Origin: an uncultured Bacilli bacterium
GTDB lineage: Bacteria > Bacillota_I > Bacilli_A > RF39 > UBA660
Assembly (NCBI GenBank): GCA_934101495.1
Contig: CAKORG010000003.1
Span: forward strand, 1 to 64,000
Reading direction: 5' to 3'
Length of the DNA stretch: 64,000 nt
Position 1 is the first letter of the stretch. Every line of letters starts with the position of its first letter. This document shows positions 15,224 through 23,548 of the stretch, in pieces. Made by a program: the position numbers and the translations under genes. Under the pieces are notes generated by a model. That model did no database searches. It was not told where the DNA came from and was given only the letters and a program-made list of their open reading frames with translations.

Positions 15224-16792
15224 CTAGTTTATTACGATCGGGTCGTCGGCGCTGCCGCTCCCCGATACATAGGTTATGGCAGATTCAAGATTGAAGGACG
15301 GCCTCACCCCATTGCTGATGTACACGCGGCCGTTGCCCACGTTACCAACGCTGTACACACCGAACGCACCGTCCAAACTGTCCGCACGACGGGAAATTGT
15401 CCATTCATAAAGTCCCCTATACATCCAATTTACTGACGTTACAGCAGCATTACTATATCCGTTTTCTGAGTCATATGAAAGTTTCCTTGTCCATGCACTT
15501 GGTGCTGCCGCAAATCCATAATCACTTACGTACATTAAGCCTATCTTCGCACTATATTCTGTTGCTCCATCTGTTGTATATGTTGTTACTGGACTTACTA
15601 TTTCATTTTGATATGCTACTGATGGTGTTGTTTCAGCTATATTTTCATATGTATTTCCTCCAACTTTCCATGTTGTTTCTGCTATTTTAGCTGCCCATTC
15701 ACTTCTTATATTATTGATGAAATTTGTATTTAAATTTACTTTATTTAAATTACTTTCACTCCATGTATTTTTCCTTGTTGAGTTATTCCAGTAATATGTA
15801 TTTATTGTTGTTAATTCTCCTTTATATGTTGAATTTTCACTTTTTAAATATGTATCTGTATTATAATTTCCATCTGTTCCCAATAAATTACTATTTGCAT
15901 AATCATATTTGATTAATTTTACTTTATCTCCAAATACTCCGATTATCCTATACAGATTATCTGTTGGGCATGGTGTTGTACTTCCAAAACATACAAAGTT
16001 ATCGACGTTTTCACTTGCTCCTGCATATCTATAGCTATTATCACCTGCTCCATTTGTTAAAGTACTATCATGATAATAGATGCTATTTTCTCCTTGGGTT
16101 CCTGTATATAGTGATTTTACATAATCAGCTAATAACGTTTTCATTTTTTCTTTTTGTAACAATACACCTACTTCCATACTCTTACCAAAATTTGCTGATT
16201 GGTCATAACTCTGATTTAAATATGTTAAAGTTATTGTCCACTCATGAATAGTTGCTGTTGTACTTGAGTTTGATGTTATTTGATAATTATTTGCTATATT
16301 AAATAAACCATTTTGAGTAGTAACATCAAAACCTGATACTCCATTAAATGTACCATAAGTAAGTCCACTAATAGATGTAACTTCTTCACCATTTGGATTA
16401 GTTATTGTAAGTATTATTTCTGGGGTAGTTCCACTTGTATATGTAAATGTATTATTTTTTATTTGAAAATATAAATAATAATTATAAGTAGCTGTATTTT
16501 TAGTACTATTAGCTTTTAAAGAAGCAGTAGCTGTTGTACTTGTAGTATAATTAGTACCATTTTCTTTTAAAGTAGTTGGTGTTGCATTCAACTTAAGAGG
16601 ATTACCTACTTTTAAACTATAGTCATCTATTGTATCCCCTTTAATAGCCACATTAGTTTGTGCTTCATTAATAATTGGCGCTAAAAATGCGTATGTTACT
16701 CTAGTTATAAGTATTATAAAAACCCCGATAATTAACACACTTAATATATATAAAAATTTATTACTTTTTATTTTTTTTATAAATTTCTTCAT
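15224..16792 (-). CDS. Surface protein with C-type-lectin-like C terminus; candidate DGR target
   Basis: 522 residues: membrane anchor (about 12-34, ending RVTYAF), a TasA-like beta domain homologous to the protein at 1-837 (about 40-215), then a C-terminal domain (about 240-520). The latter shows YRIIGVFGDKVKLI, IGLMYVSDYGFA, NWMYRGLYEWTISR and GVRPSFNLES, the pattern of DUF6273/FGE-type C-type-lectin folds. The last ~200 bases become strikingly GC-rich with many GCG/GAC/GGC codons, unlike the rest of the gene. The segment between W-T and V-R-P has the same length (34 residues) as the hypervariable segments at 27.6 and 28.9 kb. Likely displayed on the cell surface as a binding protein. Confidence 0.75.
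   Translation of the reverse strand: MKKFIKKIKSNKFLYILSVLIIGVFIILITRVTYAFLAPIINEAQTNVAIKGDTIDDYSLKVGNPLKLNATPTTLKENGTNYTTSTTATASLKANSTKNTATYNYYLYFQIKNNTFTYTSGTTPEIILTITNPNGEEVTSISGLTYGTFNGVSGFDVTTQNGLFNIANNYQITSNSSTTATIHEWTITLTYLNQSYDQSANFGKSMEVGVLLQKEKMKTLLADYVKSLYTGTQGENSIYYHDSTLTNGAGDNSYRYAGASENVDNFVCFGSTTPCPTDNLYRIIGVFGDKVKLIKYDYANSNLLGTDGNYNTDTYLKSENSTYKGELTTINTYYWNNSTRKNTWSESNLNKVNLNTNFINNIRSEWAAKIAETTWKVGGNTYENIAETTPSVAYQNEIVSPVTTYTTDGATEYSAKIGLMYVSDYGFAAAPSAWTRKLSYDSENGYSNAAVTSVNWMYRGLYEWTISRRADSLDGAFGVYSVGNVGNGRVYISNGVRPSFNLESAITYVSGSGSADDPIVIN
15308..15398 (-). other. Putative variable region of the 15224-16792 gene
   Basis: The 34-residue stretch after W (codon 15401-15403) up to the GVRP motif aligns without gaps to the variable blocks of the two other genes, but differs at most positions. 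Its composition (CGT, GCG, GAC, GGT, GTG codons) is unlike the AT-rich body of the gene. Variable-region status is inferred. Confidence 0.45.
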
Positions 16793-16887
16793 AAGTCAAT
16801 CACCCTACTATTAATAGTTTACCATAATTTTTCTAAAAAGAAAATATTAAAGTAATAAATTTTTATAATTTTATGTTTAATAAATGT

Positions 16888-16918
16888 AACTTGAGGTCGA
16901 AAATTTCGACCTCAAGTT
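16888..16918. repeat. Perfect palindrome 1 (encodes LRSK-STSS on both strands)
   Basis: Arms AACTTGAGGTCGAAA and TTTCGACCTCAAGTT with a single centre base, touching the ORF6N stop codon. Read in one frame either strand gives LRSK(F/I)STSS, a typical ORF6N-family motif. Confidence 0.8.
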
Positions 16919-17772
16919 TATATTTTTATTTTTGCAAGTATATTATTTAATATTTCTTTATCCATTATTTTACTTATACAAAAGCATTTTTTACCTAAAT
17001 CTTTAAAAAATGAACCAGAAGTATATAATATTTCTTTATCTAATATAATAAATCTATCATGAAAAGAATCATTATTAATAAATGTTATATTATTATATTG
17101 TTTTAAGTATTTACTTTTAGTTATTTCATCTATATTTTTTGAAACAATTATAATATTTTTATTTATATTTTTAAGAATATCTAAAAGTTCTTTACCTGCA
17201 TAATTATCAATGATAATTATGCTATCTTTAGATTTATTTAAAATTTCTAACAAAAGAGAATATGCGTCATATATTTGTCCTTCATAAAATAATGAATTAA
17301 TTTTAGGTTTAAATTCATCAAAGGTTTCTTTTAGTATTTTTATATCTTCCGTATTTTTAAGAACTTGATTATTTATGTATTTCTGTTCCACTATATTTGT
17401 AGAAATATATCTTCTCATAAGTACAAAAGCTCTCATTATATTTACACTTACTTTTGATGCCATTTCAGTTTTTAATACACTTGCAAGCATGGCAACACCT
17501 TGCTCTGTAAATGCATGATAATTAGTCCTACTTTTTGGATTTGCGGTCACAATTTGTGACCGCAAAATATTTTGTTCTTCATCAGTTAAACAAAAATAAA
17601 AATCTTCCGGAAATCTATCTATGTTTCTTTTAACTGCTTGATTTATTACTTTTGAGCCATTAGTACACCCATATAGCCTTCCTAAATCACTATCTAACAT
17701 TACTTGTTTATCTCTTATGTCATAAATTAGACTTTCTATTTTTTCATTATCTTTAATTATTAAATTATTCAT
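16918..17772 (-). CDS. ORF6N-domain protein with PLD-like C terminus
   Basis: 284 residues. The ORF6N DNA-binding domain covers about residues 8-115 (RDKQVMLDSDLGRLYG, NRFPEDFYF-like NIDRFPEDFYFCLTDEE, AFTEQGVAMLASVL). ORF6N proteins occur in phages and mobile regions as antirepressors or regulators. The C-terminal region (about 165-284) resembles a phospholipase-D-like/DUF domain with FHDRFIILD and FFKDLGKKCF. The variable ORF6N segment ILRSQIVTA is written by a perfect DNA palindrome (17540-17566) that recurs upstream. Start ATG 17772 follows AAAGGAGG, overlapping the end of a 26-codon ORF. Confidence 0.85.
   Translation of the reverse strand: MNNLIIKDNEKIESLIYDIRDKQVMLDSDLGRLYGCTNGSKVINQAVKRNIDRFPEDFYFCLTDEEQNILRSQIVTANPKSRTNYHAFTEQGVAMLASVLKTEMASKVSVNIMRAFVLMRRYISTNIVEQKYINNQVLKNTEDIKILKETFDEFKPKINSLFYEGQIYDAYSLLLEILNKSKDSIIIIDNYAGKELLDILKNINKNIIIVSKNIDEITKSKYLKQYNNITFINNDSFHDRFIILDKEILYTSGSFFKDLGKKCFCISKIMDKEILNNILAKIKI
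17540..17566. repeat. Perfect palindrome 2 inside the ORF6N gene
   Basis: Arms TTTGCGGTCACAA and TTGTGACCGCAAA around one T. It encodes LRSQIVTA in the gene frame and LRSQFVTA on the opposite strand. Confidence 0.9.
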
Positions 17773-17845
17773 TTTTACCTCCTTTATTTTTTAATTCTAA
17801 GGTTCCAAAATGGAACCTTAGAATTCTTACATCATTATTTTTCAT
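17765..17845 (-). CDS. 26-residue leader-like ORF with ORF6N-type motif
   Basis: ATG 17845 behind AAAGGAGGG opens a frame (MKNNDVRILRFHFGTLELKN then KGGKNE) that ends 8 bases inside the ORF6N gene. ILRFHFGT is the kind of sequence found at the variable loop of ORF6N proteins. It may be a translationally coupled leader peptide or a relic of another ORF6N copy. It contains palindrome 3. Confidence 0.4.
   Translation of the reverse strand: MKNNDVRILRFHFGTLELKNKGGKNE
17793..17825. repeat. Perfect palindrome 3 (encodes ILRFHFGTLE)
   Basis: 15-bp arms AATTCTAAGGTTCCA and TGGAACCTTAGAATT with a 3-base loop, 20 bases upstream of the ORF6N start. Confidence 0.85.
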
Positions 17846-17881
17846 TACTTTGCCCTCCTTTTCAAAATTATTTTTTGCCTT

Positions 17882-17908
17882 TTTGTGGTCACAATTTGTG
17901 ACCGCAAA
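17882..17908. repeat. Palindrome 4, near copy of palindrome 2 (encodes LRSQIVTT)
   Basis: Differs from the in-gene palindrome (17540-17566) at one base over 27. On the minus strand it reads LRSQIVTTKRQK. The location upstream of the gene also suits an operator. Confidence 0.85.
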
Positions 17909-17922
17909 CTTTTTATATTTTT

Positions 17923-17952
17923 AAAAAAAGAGCGCTCCCGCAGGAAACGCCC
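17923..17952 (-). terminator. Intrinsic terminator, upstream gene not recognised
   Basis: Minus-strand GGGCGTTTCC/GGAGCGCTC hairpin followed by seven Ts. The ~160 bases before it on this strand (17953-18115) contain no ORF I recognise; a small RNA is possible but unsupported. Confidence 0.55.
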
Positions 17953-18127
17953 GAATAGATATATTATGCTTGCCTCAAAAATATAAATTGTCGACTAAAG
18001 ATTATGGTATTAACACTTGGCAAGTTAATTAATACACATTAAGTAAAACATTTAAATATTAAAAACAATATATTATTGAAAAAGCATTAAAGTTTTGATA
18101 TTATATGAAACAAGAGGTGTTTAAATA

Positions 18128-19222
18128 GTGGAAATAATAGGTATAATCGCAGAATATAATCCTTTTCATAATGGTCATATTTATCATATAAAGAAAATAA
18201 AAGAAATGTATCCTGATTCAATATTAGTACTAGTGTTAAATGGATATTTTTTAGAACGCGGAGAAATATCGCTCTTAACAAAAGAAAATAAAACCAAAAT
18301 AGCTTTAGACTATGGAGTTAATATAGTTTTAGAACTACCATTTATATATGGAACACAGTCCGCGGATACATTTGCAAATATGAGCATTAAATTACTTAAT
18401 AAGTTAAATGTAAACAAAATTGTATTTGGTAGTGAATGTGCAGATATTACTATTTTAGAAAAACTTGCTGACACCCAATTAGAACCTGAATTTGGAAAAA
18501 AAGTAAAAGCATATTTAGATGAAGGAAATAATTACCCTACTGCTCTTGCTAAAGCAACAAACATTGATTTTGAATATAATCCCAATGACCTACTCGGTAT
18601 TTCCTATATAAAAGCCATAAAGGAAAATAATTATAATATTAAACCAATATGTATTAAAAGAACAAATGATTATCATGATTTAGATAGTAATGAAGAAATA
18701 ATAAGTGCATCAAACATTAGGAATAAACTTAAATTAAATGAAAATATAAACAAATATTTACCTAATGAAGTAATAAATAATTTAATTAAAGTTAATAAAG
18801 ATATATATTTTAAATTATTAAAAAGTAAAATTATAACTGATGATAATTTAAATAATTATTTAGATGTAGATGAAGGAATAGAATGTAGACTTAAAAAGAA
18901 TATAATTATTTCTAATAATATGGATGAATTTATAGAAAAAGTTAAAACTAAAAGATATACATATAACAAATTAAATAGAATGTTTATTCATATATTAATT
19001 GGACTTAAAAAAAGTGATAATTATATAGATGATAAATATCTTAGAATAATAGGTTTTGATAATATAGGTAGAAATTACTTACAAAAAATAGATTATAGAG
19101 CAAGTTTGAAAAACACTAAAGTTTATGATTATGAATTAAAAGCTAGTTTAATTTATGATCTAATTAACAACACTAATACTTATGAATTTGAAATAAAAAA
19201 CAAACCAGTCATCAAAGACTAG
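18128..19222 (+). CDS. tmcAL: tRNA(Met) cytidine acetate ligase TmcAL
   Basis: TmcAL activates acetate with ATP and transfers it to C34 of elongator tRNA(Met). The 364-residue protein starts (GTG) with MEIIGIIAEYNPFHNGHIYH, the nucleotidyltransferase HxGH motif (HNGH), followed by VLNGYFLERGEISLL and VLELPFIYGTQSADTFA characteristic of the YlbM family. AGAGGTG precedes the start. It is convergent with polC and ends in a strong terminator. Confidence 0.93.
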   Translation: MEIIGIIAEYNPFHNGHIYHIKKIKEMYPDSILVLVLNGYFLERGEISLLTKENKTKIALDYGVNIVLELPFIYGTQSADTFANMSIKLLNKLNVNKIVFGSECADITILEKLADTQLEPEFGKKVKAYLDEGNNYPTALAKATNIDFEYNPNDLLGISYIKAIKENNYNIKPICIKRTNDYHDLDSNEEIISASNIRNKLKLNENINKYLPNEVINNLIKVNKDIYFKLLKSKIITDDNLNNYLDVDEGIECRLKKNIIISNNMDEFIEKVKTKRYTYNKLNRMFIHILIGLKKSDNYIDDKYLRIIGFDNIGRNYLQKIDYRASLKNTKVYDYELKASLIYDLINNTNTYEFEIKNKPVIKD

Positions 19223-19234
19223 TTTGTTTTTGTT
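19199..19234 (+). terminator. tmcAL terminator
   Basis: AACAAACCAGTC, loop ATCAAA, GACTAGTTTGTT then T-run; the hairpin includes the end of the tmcAL reading frame and faces the end of polC. Confidence 0.75.
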
Positions 19235-19236
19235 TG

Positions 19237-22200
19237 TTAAAATAAACTAAGTTGAGCAGATTCAGGCATTCCTTCAAAAACACCAAGTTCACGAAGAGCA
19301 TTAATTGTTGTTTGATTTACTTTTCCTCGCATTTGAAAGTCTTCAACACAGAAAAATGGTTTTTTGTCTCTTTCTTCCACAATTTTATTTGCAACGTTTT
19401 CGCCAAGACCATCAACAGCCATAAATGGCAAATACAAGCATTTATTTTCTTCATCAATATAAAATGTTTTAGCAAGTGACTTAGTTATATCTATATTTTT
19501 AAAGGTAAAGCCACGAGCTAGCATTTCAAGAGCAACTGCTAGAGTATCCCCTACCGCAGATTCTTTAGCTGAAGCGCCAAAACCTTTTTCTTTTATTTCA
19601 ATAAGTCTTCTTTTAATGCCATCGTAGCCTTTAAGCATAGCATTTACATCAAAATCACTTCTTCTTATACTAAAAAATGCTGAATAATAATAAAGAGGAT
19701 AATAAACTTTAAACCAAGCAACACGATATGCCATCATAACATAAGCACAAGCATGAGCCTTTGGGAACATGTATTCTATTTTTCTACAACACTCAATAAA
19801 CCACTCAGGAACACTAAATTCTCTCATGTATGCAACATGTTCAAGCCAAGTATCTGGTTCTTTCTTAGCTTTTCCTTTACGAACGAATTCAGAAATTTTG
19901 AAGGCTCTAGATGGATCTAGACCATAGTTTATCAAACTAACCATGATATCATCACGACAACCAACAACTTCATTAAATGAGGCAACATTATTTACAATTA
20001 AATCACGCACGTTTCCTTGCCATACATTAGTACCATGAGATAGCCCTGCGATCTTTACTAAGTCTGCAAAATGTGTAGGTTTAATTTCAAGAAGCATGTT
20101 AATAGCAAAATTTGTACCAAATTCAGGAATACCTAAAGTTCCTGTTTTACATAAAATTTGTTCTTCCGTAACTCCTAAGGCTTTCGGAGATGTAAATAAA
20201 CTAATTATATTTTTATCATCAAACGGTATTTCTTCTTTAATATTTATACCTGTTGTATCACCTAAATATCTTAGCATTGTTGGATCATCGTGTCCAAGAA
20301 TATCCAATTTTAAAACATTATCATGAATAGCATGGAAATCAAAGTGTGTTGTGTACCATGTACTATCTGGTTCATCAGCTGGATATTGATATGGTGTAAA
20401 ATCAAATACATCCATATACTGAGGAATAACAATGATACCCCCAGGATGTTGTCCAGTTGTTCGTTTAACACCAGTACATCCAATAGAAATACGTTCTATT
20501 TCTGCATTATTTAAAATAATACCTTTATCTTCACAATATGCTTTTACATAACCAAATGCTGTTTTTTCCGCAACAGTTGAAATAGTACCGGCACGATAAG
20601 CATGATCTTCACCGAATAGTACCTTTACATGATTATGAGCATCAGCTTGATTATCACCAGAGAAGTTAAGGTCGATATCTGGTACCTTTTCGGCTTTAAA
20701 TCCAAGGAATGTTGCAAATGGCATATCTTGTCCTTCTTTTTTGAGTTTGCTTCCACACTTGCAAGTTCTATCAGGCATATCATAACCAGATGGATAAAGA
20801 CTAGCTAGGCTTTCACCATTTTCATCTTCAAAATAAGATTTTTTACACTTTGGACAAACATAATGCGGAGGAAGACCATTAACTTCTGTAATTCCCATCA
20901 TTGTGGCAACTAAACTTGAACCAACAGAACCACGAGAACCAACAAAGTAACCATCTTCGTTTGATTTTTTAACTAGTTTTTCTGCGATAAGATAAATGAC
21001 GTCATATCCCCCACCGATAATACCAGCAAGTTCTGCCTCGAGTCTTTCTTCAATATTCTTGGGAAGTGGATCACCATATATTTCATGAGCTTTATTATAA
21101 ACCATTTCTTTAGTTACTTCGGCACTATTTTCCAAAACCGGAGTATATAATTTATCTCTGATTATTTGTAAATGTTCTACCATATCAGCTATTTTATTAG
21201 TATTTGTTACAACTATTTCTTTAGCTAAATCATTACCTAAGAATGAAAAAGCATCAAGCATTTCTCTAGTTGTCATAAAGTACATGTTTGGTAGTTCTAT
21301 ATCAGGTCTATTTAAAGGATGTATTTTACCATTTGTTTTTTGATGAACAATAACTTTACGATAAATTAAATCTTCAGGTCTTAAATTATGAACATCACCA
21401 GTTGCACAAACAAGTTTGCCCATTGATTTAGCTATTTTTACAAGTCTTGCAACATAACCATTATATTCTAGTATATTATGGAATTTTTTATCTTCACCAA
21501 TTAAATGTGAACAGCTTGAAGCTGGTTGAACTTCAATATAATCATAGAAATTCATTAAATCTTTTAAATCATCATCACTCATACCATAACCTTTATCAAA
21601 GACTTCACCATTTATGCAACCACTACCAACAATTAAACCATCACGCAAATTAATTAAATCAGTTCTTGGTAATTTAGCATCTTTACCTTTATATAAATAT
21701 TTAGTATTAGCAAGCGATATAATTTTAAATAAATTTTTAAGACCAACTGGATTTTTAGCAATTACAGTTAAATGAAATGGTCTTGCAAACTTAATAGCAT
21801 TTTCCTTATCTGCTAAAGTTTCTAAATCTAAAGTAGTTTTAATATTTTGAGATTTTAGTTCATATAACATTTTATAAAAGCATTTACTTGTTCCTTCACA
21901 GTCATAATCAGCTCTATGGTGTTTATCTTCATCCCATTCAACTTCTAAGTTTTTAACCAAAGTAGAAAGCTTATGATTACGCCAATCAGGATACATATTT
22001 CTTGCCAGTCCCATTGTATCTACAACAGTATTATTAAATTCACCTAAGTTATATTTTTTACATGCACTTGTAACAAAAGAAATATCAAATTGAGCATTAT
22101 GAGCTACTAAAGGTCTATCTCCACAAAACTCTAAGAATCTTCTCGTTACATTTTCTTCACTATCTTTACCTACTAACATTTCATCAGTAATATTAGTAAG

Positions 22201-23547
22201 TTCCGTAATAATTTTTGGAAGAGGTGTAGGACAGGCAATAAGTTCATCAAATCTATCTATAATTTCATTATTTTTAACTTTAACTGCCCCAATTTCTATC
22301 ATTTGATCAATACCACTATTAAGACCAGTTGTTTCAGTATCATATACAATATATTCTTGATCAAATAATGGATACTCTTTATTTTTAAAAACAATATTTG
22401 ATTCGACATCAACAATATTAAGCTCTGCTCCATATAAAGCTTTAAATTTATCTTTATCCTCTTTTCCTTTATTAGCTTTAGCTAAAGCATTATAAATATC
22501 TGGATAAGCCTGAAGTGAATTATGATCAGTTACAGCTACAGCCTTATGACCAAGTTTCATAGCAAATTTAGCAAGTGTTGCAGTTGGAACTACCCCATCC
22601 ATCATACTCATCATTGTATGAGCATGAAGTTCAACTCTTTTTTCTTCTTCTTCATCTTTAACAGAAGAATCTTTTGATGGAATAATTTCAATATTTCGAG
22701 CATTAATAACCATTTGATGCAAATATTCATCCATTTCCATATGCCCATGAATTCTATACCATGAACCAACATTAAGTTTTTTATTTAAAATACCAAACTC
22801 TTCTTCATTAAATCTTACAATTTTCATCGGATAGCTATCAGTTTTATCTGATACTTTCAAATTCATAATAAAGATTGGACCTTTTTTTCCTTGTCTTTCT
22901 GCTACTTCTTTAGCAAAAATATAAACTTCAATTATTATATTCTTCATTTCACCAAGAATATTATTTAATTTAGTGACTTCTCCATCTTTATGTGTTCCAA
23001 GTATAACTGGACTTTCTTCCTTTTTAGATACTACACTTTGTTTTTCAAGTTCTATTTCTTCTTGAAGATTCTTTCTTTCATCTTCACTAATAATTACTTC
23101 AAGTTTATAATCCCCAAAACCATATCTTTTTAAATTATTTAATAAAGCTGAACCTTCATGAATTAAATCACTTTTTTCAAAATCATTTAAAACATGAAAA
23201 TAAATTGTATCATTTATAACTTCAATATTACTTTTTTTAACACTTATTAAAGATGGTCTTTTTAAAATAATGTCATCAATTAAATAATCTATATAACTTA
23301 CTATATCTTCATGTGTAATATTATCATAATTCATAATGATTTCACATGGTTTTTCACCATTAATACCACTTAAAGCACTTAAAAATAATCTATTTACATT
23401 ACTTACTGGTAAGACATTTGTATTTTTAATATATACATAAAATTTATTTTCATTTTTCTTTAAAACTACTCTTTCTAAACTTGCTTCATTAAATAATTCA
23501 TCAGCAAATGAAATACTTTTAAAAAATCTATTTAATTCTTCATTCAT
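19237..23547 (-). CDS. polC: DNA polymerase III PolC
   Basis: Main replicative polymerase of low-GC Gram-positives, 1436 residues. Domains in order: N-terminal region; OB fold (SWYRIHGHMEMDEY, ~260-275); PHP domain with intact metal residues (RVELHAHTMMSMMDG and AVTDHNSLQAYPD); inserted DEDD proofreading exonuclease (IVYDTETTGLNSG, LVAHNAQFDISF, HHRADYDCEG); polymerase palm with PDIDLNFSGDNQ; Zn-binding cysteines (CPKCKKSYFE and TCKCGSKL); and helix-hairpin-helix region near the C terminus. It starts one base after dnaE ends, so both replicative polymerases appear to be in one operon. Confidence 0.98.
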   Translation of the reverse strand: MNEELNRFFKSISFADELFNEASLERVVLKKNENKFYVYIKNTNVLPVSNVNRLFLSALSGINGEKPCEIIMNYDNITHEDIVSYIDYLIDDIILKRPSLISVKKSNIEVINDTIYFHVLNDFEKSDLIHEGSALLNNLKRYGFGDYKLEVIISEDERKNLQEEIELEKQSVVSKKEESPVILGTHKDGEVTKLNNILGEMKNIIIEVYIFAKEVAERQGKKGPIFIMNLKVSDKTDSYPMKIVRFNEEEFGILNKKLNVGSWYRIHGHMEMDEYLHQMVINARNIEIIPSKDSSVKDEEEEKRVELHAHTMMSMMDGVVPTATLAKFAMKLGHKAVAVTDHNSLQAYPDIYNALAKANKGKEDKDKFKALYGAELNIVDVESNIVFKNKEYPLFDQEYIVYDTETTGLNSGIDQMIEIGAVKVKNNEIIDRFDELIACPTPLPKIITELTNITDEMLVGKDSEENVTRRFLEFCGDRPLVAHNAQFDISFVTSACKKYNLGEFNNTVVDTMGLARNMYPDWRNHKLSTLVKNLEVEWDEDKHHRADYDCEGTSKCFYKMLYELKSQNIKTTLDLETLADKENAIKFARPFHLTVIAKNPVGLKNLFKIISLANTKYLYKGKDAKLPRTDLINLRDGLIVGSGCINGEVFDKGYGMSDDDLKDLMNFYDYIEVQPASSCSHLIGEDKKFHNILEYNGYVARLVKIAKSMGKLVCATGDVHNLRPEDLIYRKVIVHQKTNGKIHPLNRPDIELPNMYFMTTREMLDAFSFLGNDLAKEIVVTNTNKIADMVEHLQIIRDKLYTPVLENSAEVTKEMVYNKAHEIYGDPLPKNIEERLEAELAGIIGGGYDVIYLIAEKLVKKSNEDGYFVGSRGSVGSSLVATMMGITEVNGLPPHYVCPKCKKSYFEDENGESLASLYPSGYDMPDRTCKCGSKLKKEGQDMPFATFLGFKAEKVPDIDLNFSGDNQADAHNHVKVLFGEDHAYRAGTISTVAEKTAFGYVKAYCEDKGIILNNAEIERISIGCTGVKRTTGQHPGGIIVIPQYMDVFDFTPYQYPADEPDSTWYTTHFDFHAIHDNVLKLDILGHDDPTMLRYLGDTTGINIKEEIPFDDKNIISLFTSPKALGVTEEQILCKTGTLGIPEFGTNFAINMLLEIKPTHFADLVKIAGLSHGTNVWQGNVRDLIVNNVASFNEVVGCRDDIMVSLINYGLDPSRAFKISEFVRKGKAKKEPDTWLEHVAYMREFSVPEWFIECCRKIEYMFPKAHACAYVMMAYRVAWFKVYYPLYYYSAFFSIRRSDFDVNAMLKGYDGIKRRLIEIKEKGFGASAKESAVGDTLAVALEMLARGFTFKNIDITKSLAKTFYIDEENKCLYLPFMAVDGLGENVANKIVEERDKKPFFCVEDFQMRGKVNQTTINALRELGVFEGMPESAQLSLF

Positions 23548-23548
23548 C

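Noticed and set aside
15397..16251. Long plus-strand frames opposite the surface gene and similar ones at 27678 and 28970
   Set aside because: They are low-complexity antisense frames of AT-rich genes rich in Leu/Tyr/His, without ribosome sites.
16888..17908. Palindromes as transposon ends or terminators
   Set aside because: They are not paired as terminal repeats of one element, lack a target duplication, and are partly coding; T-runs follow only one on the non-coding strand.
17953..18115. Small RNA ending at the terminator 17923-17952
   Set aside because: No promoter or recognised structure was found; only the terminator is supported.
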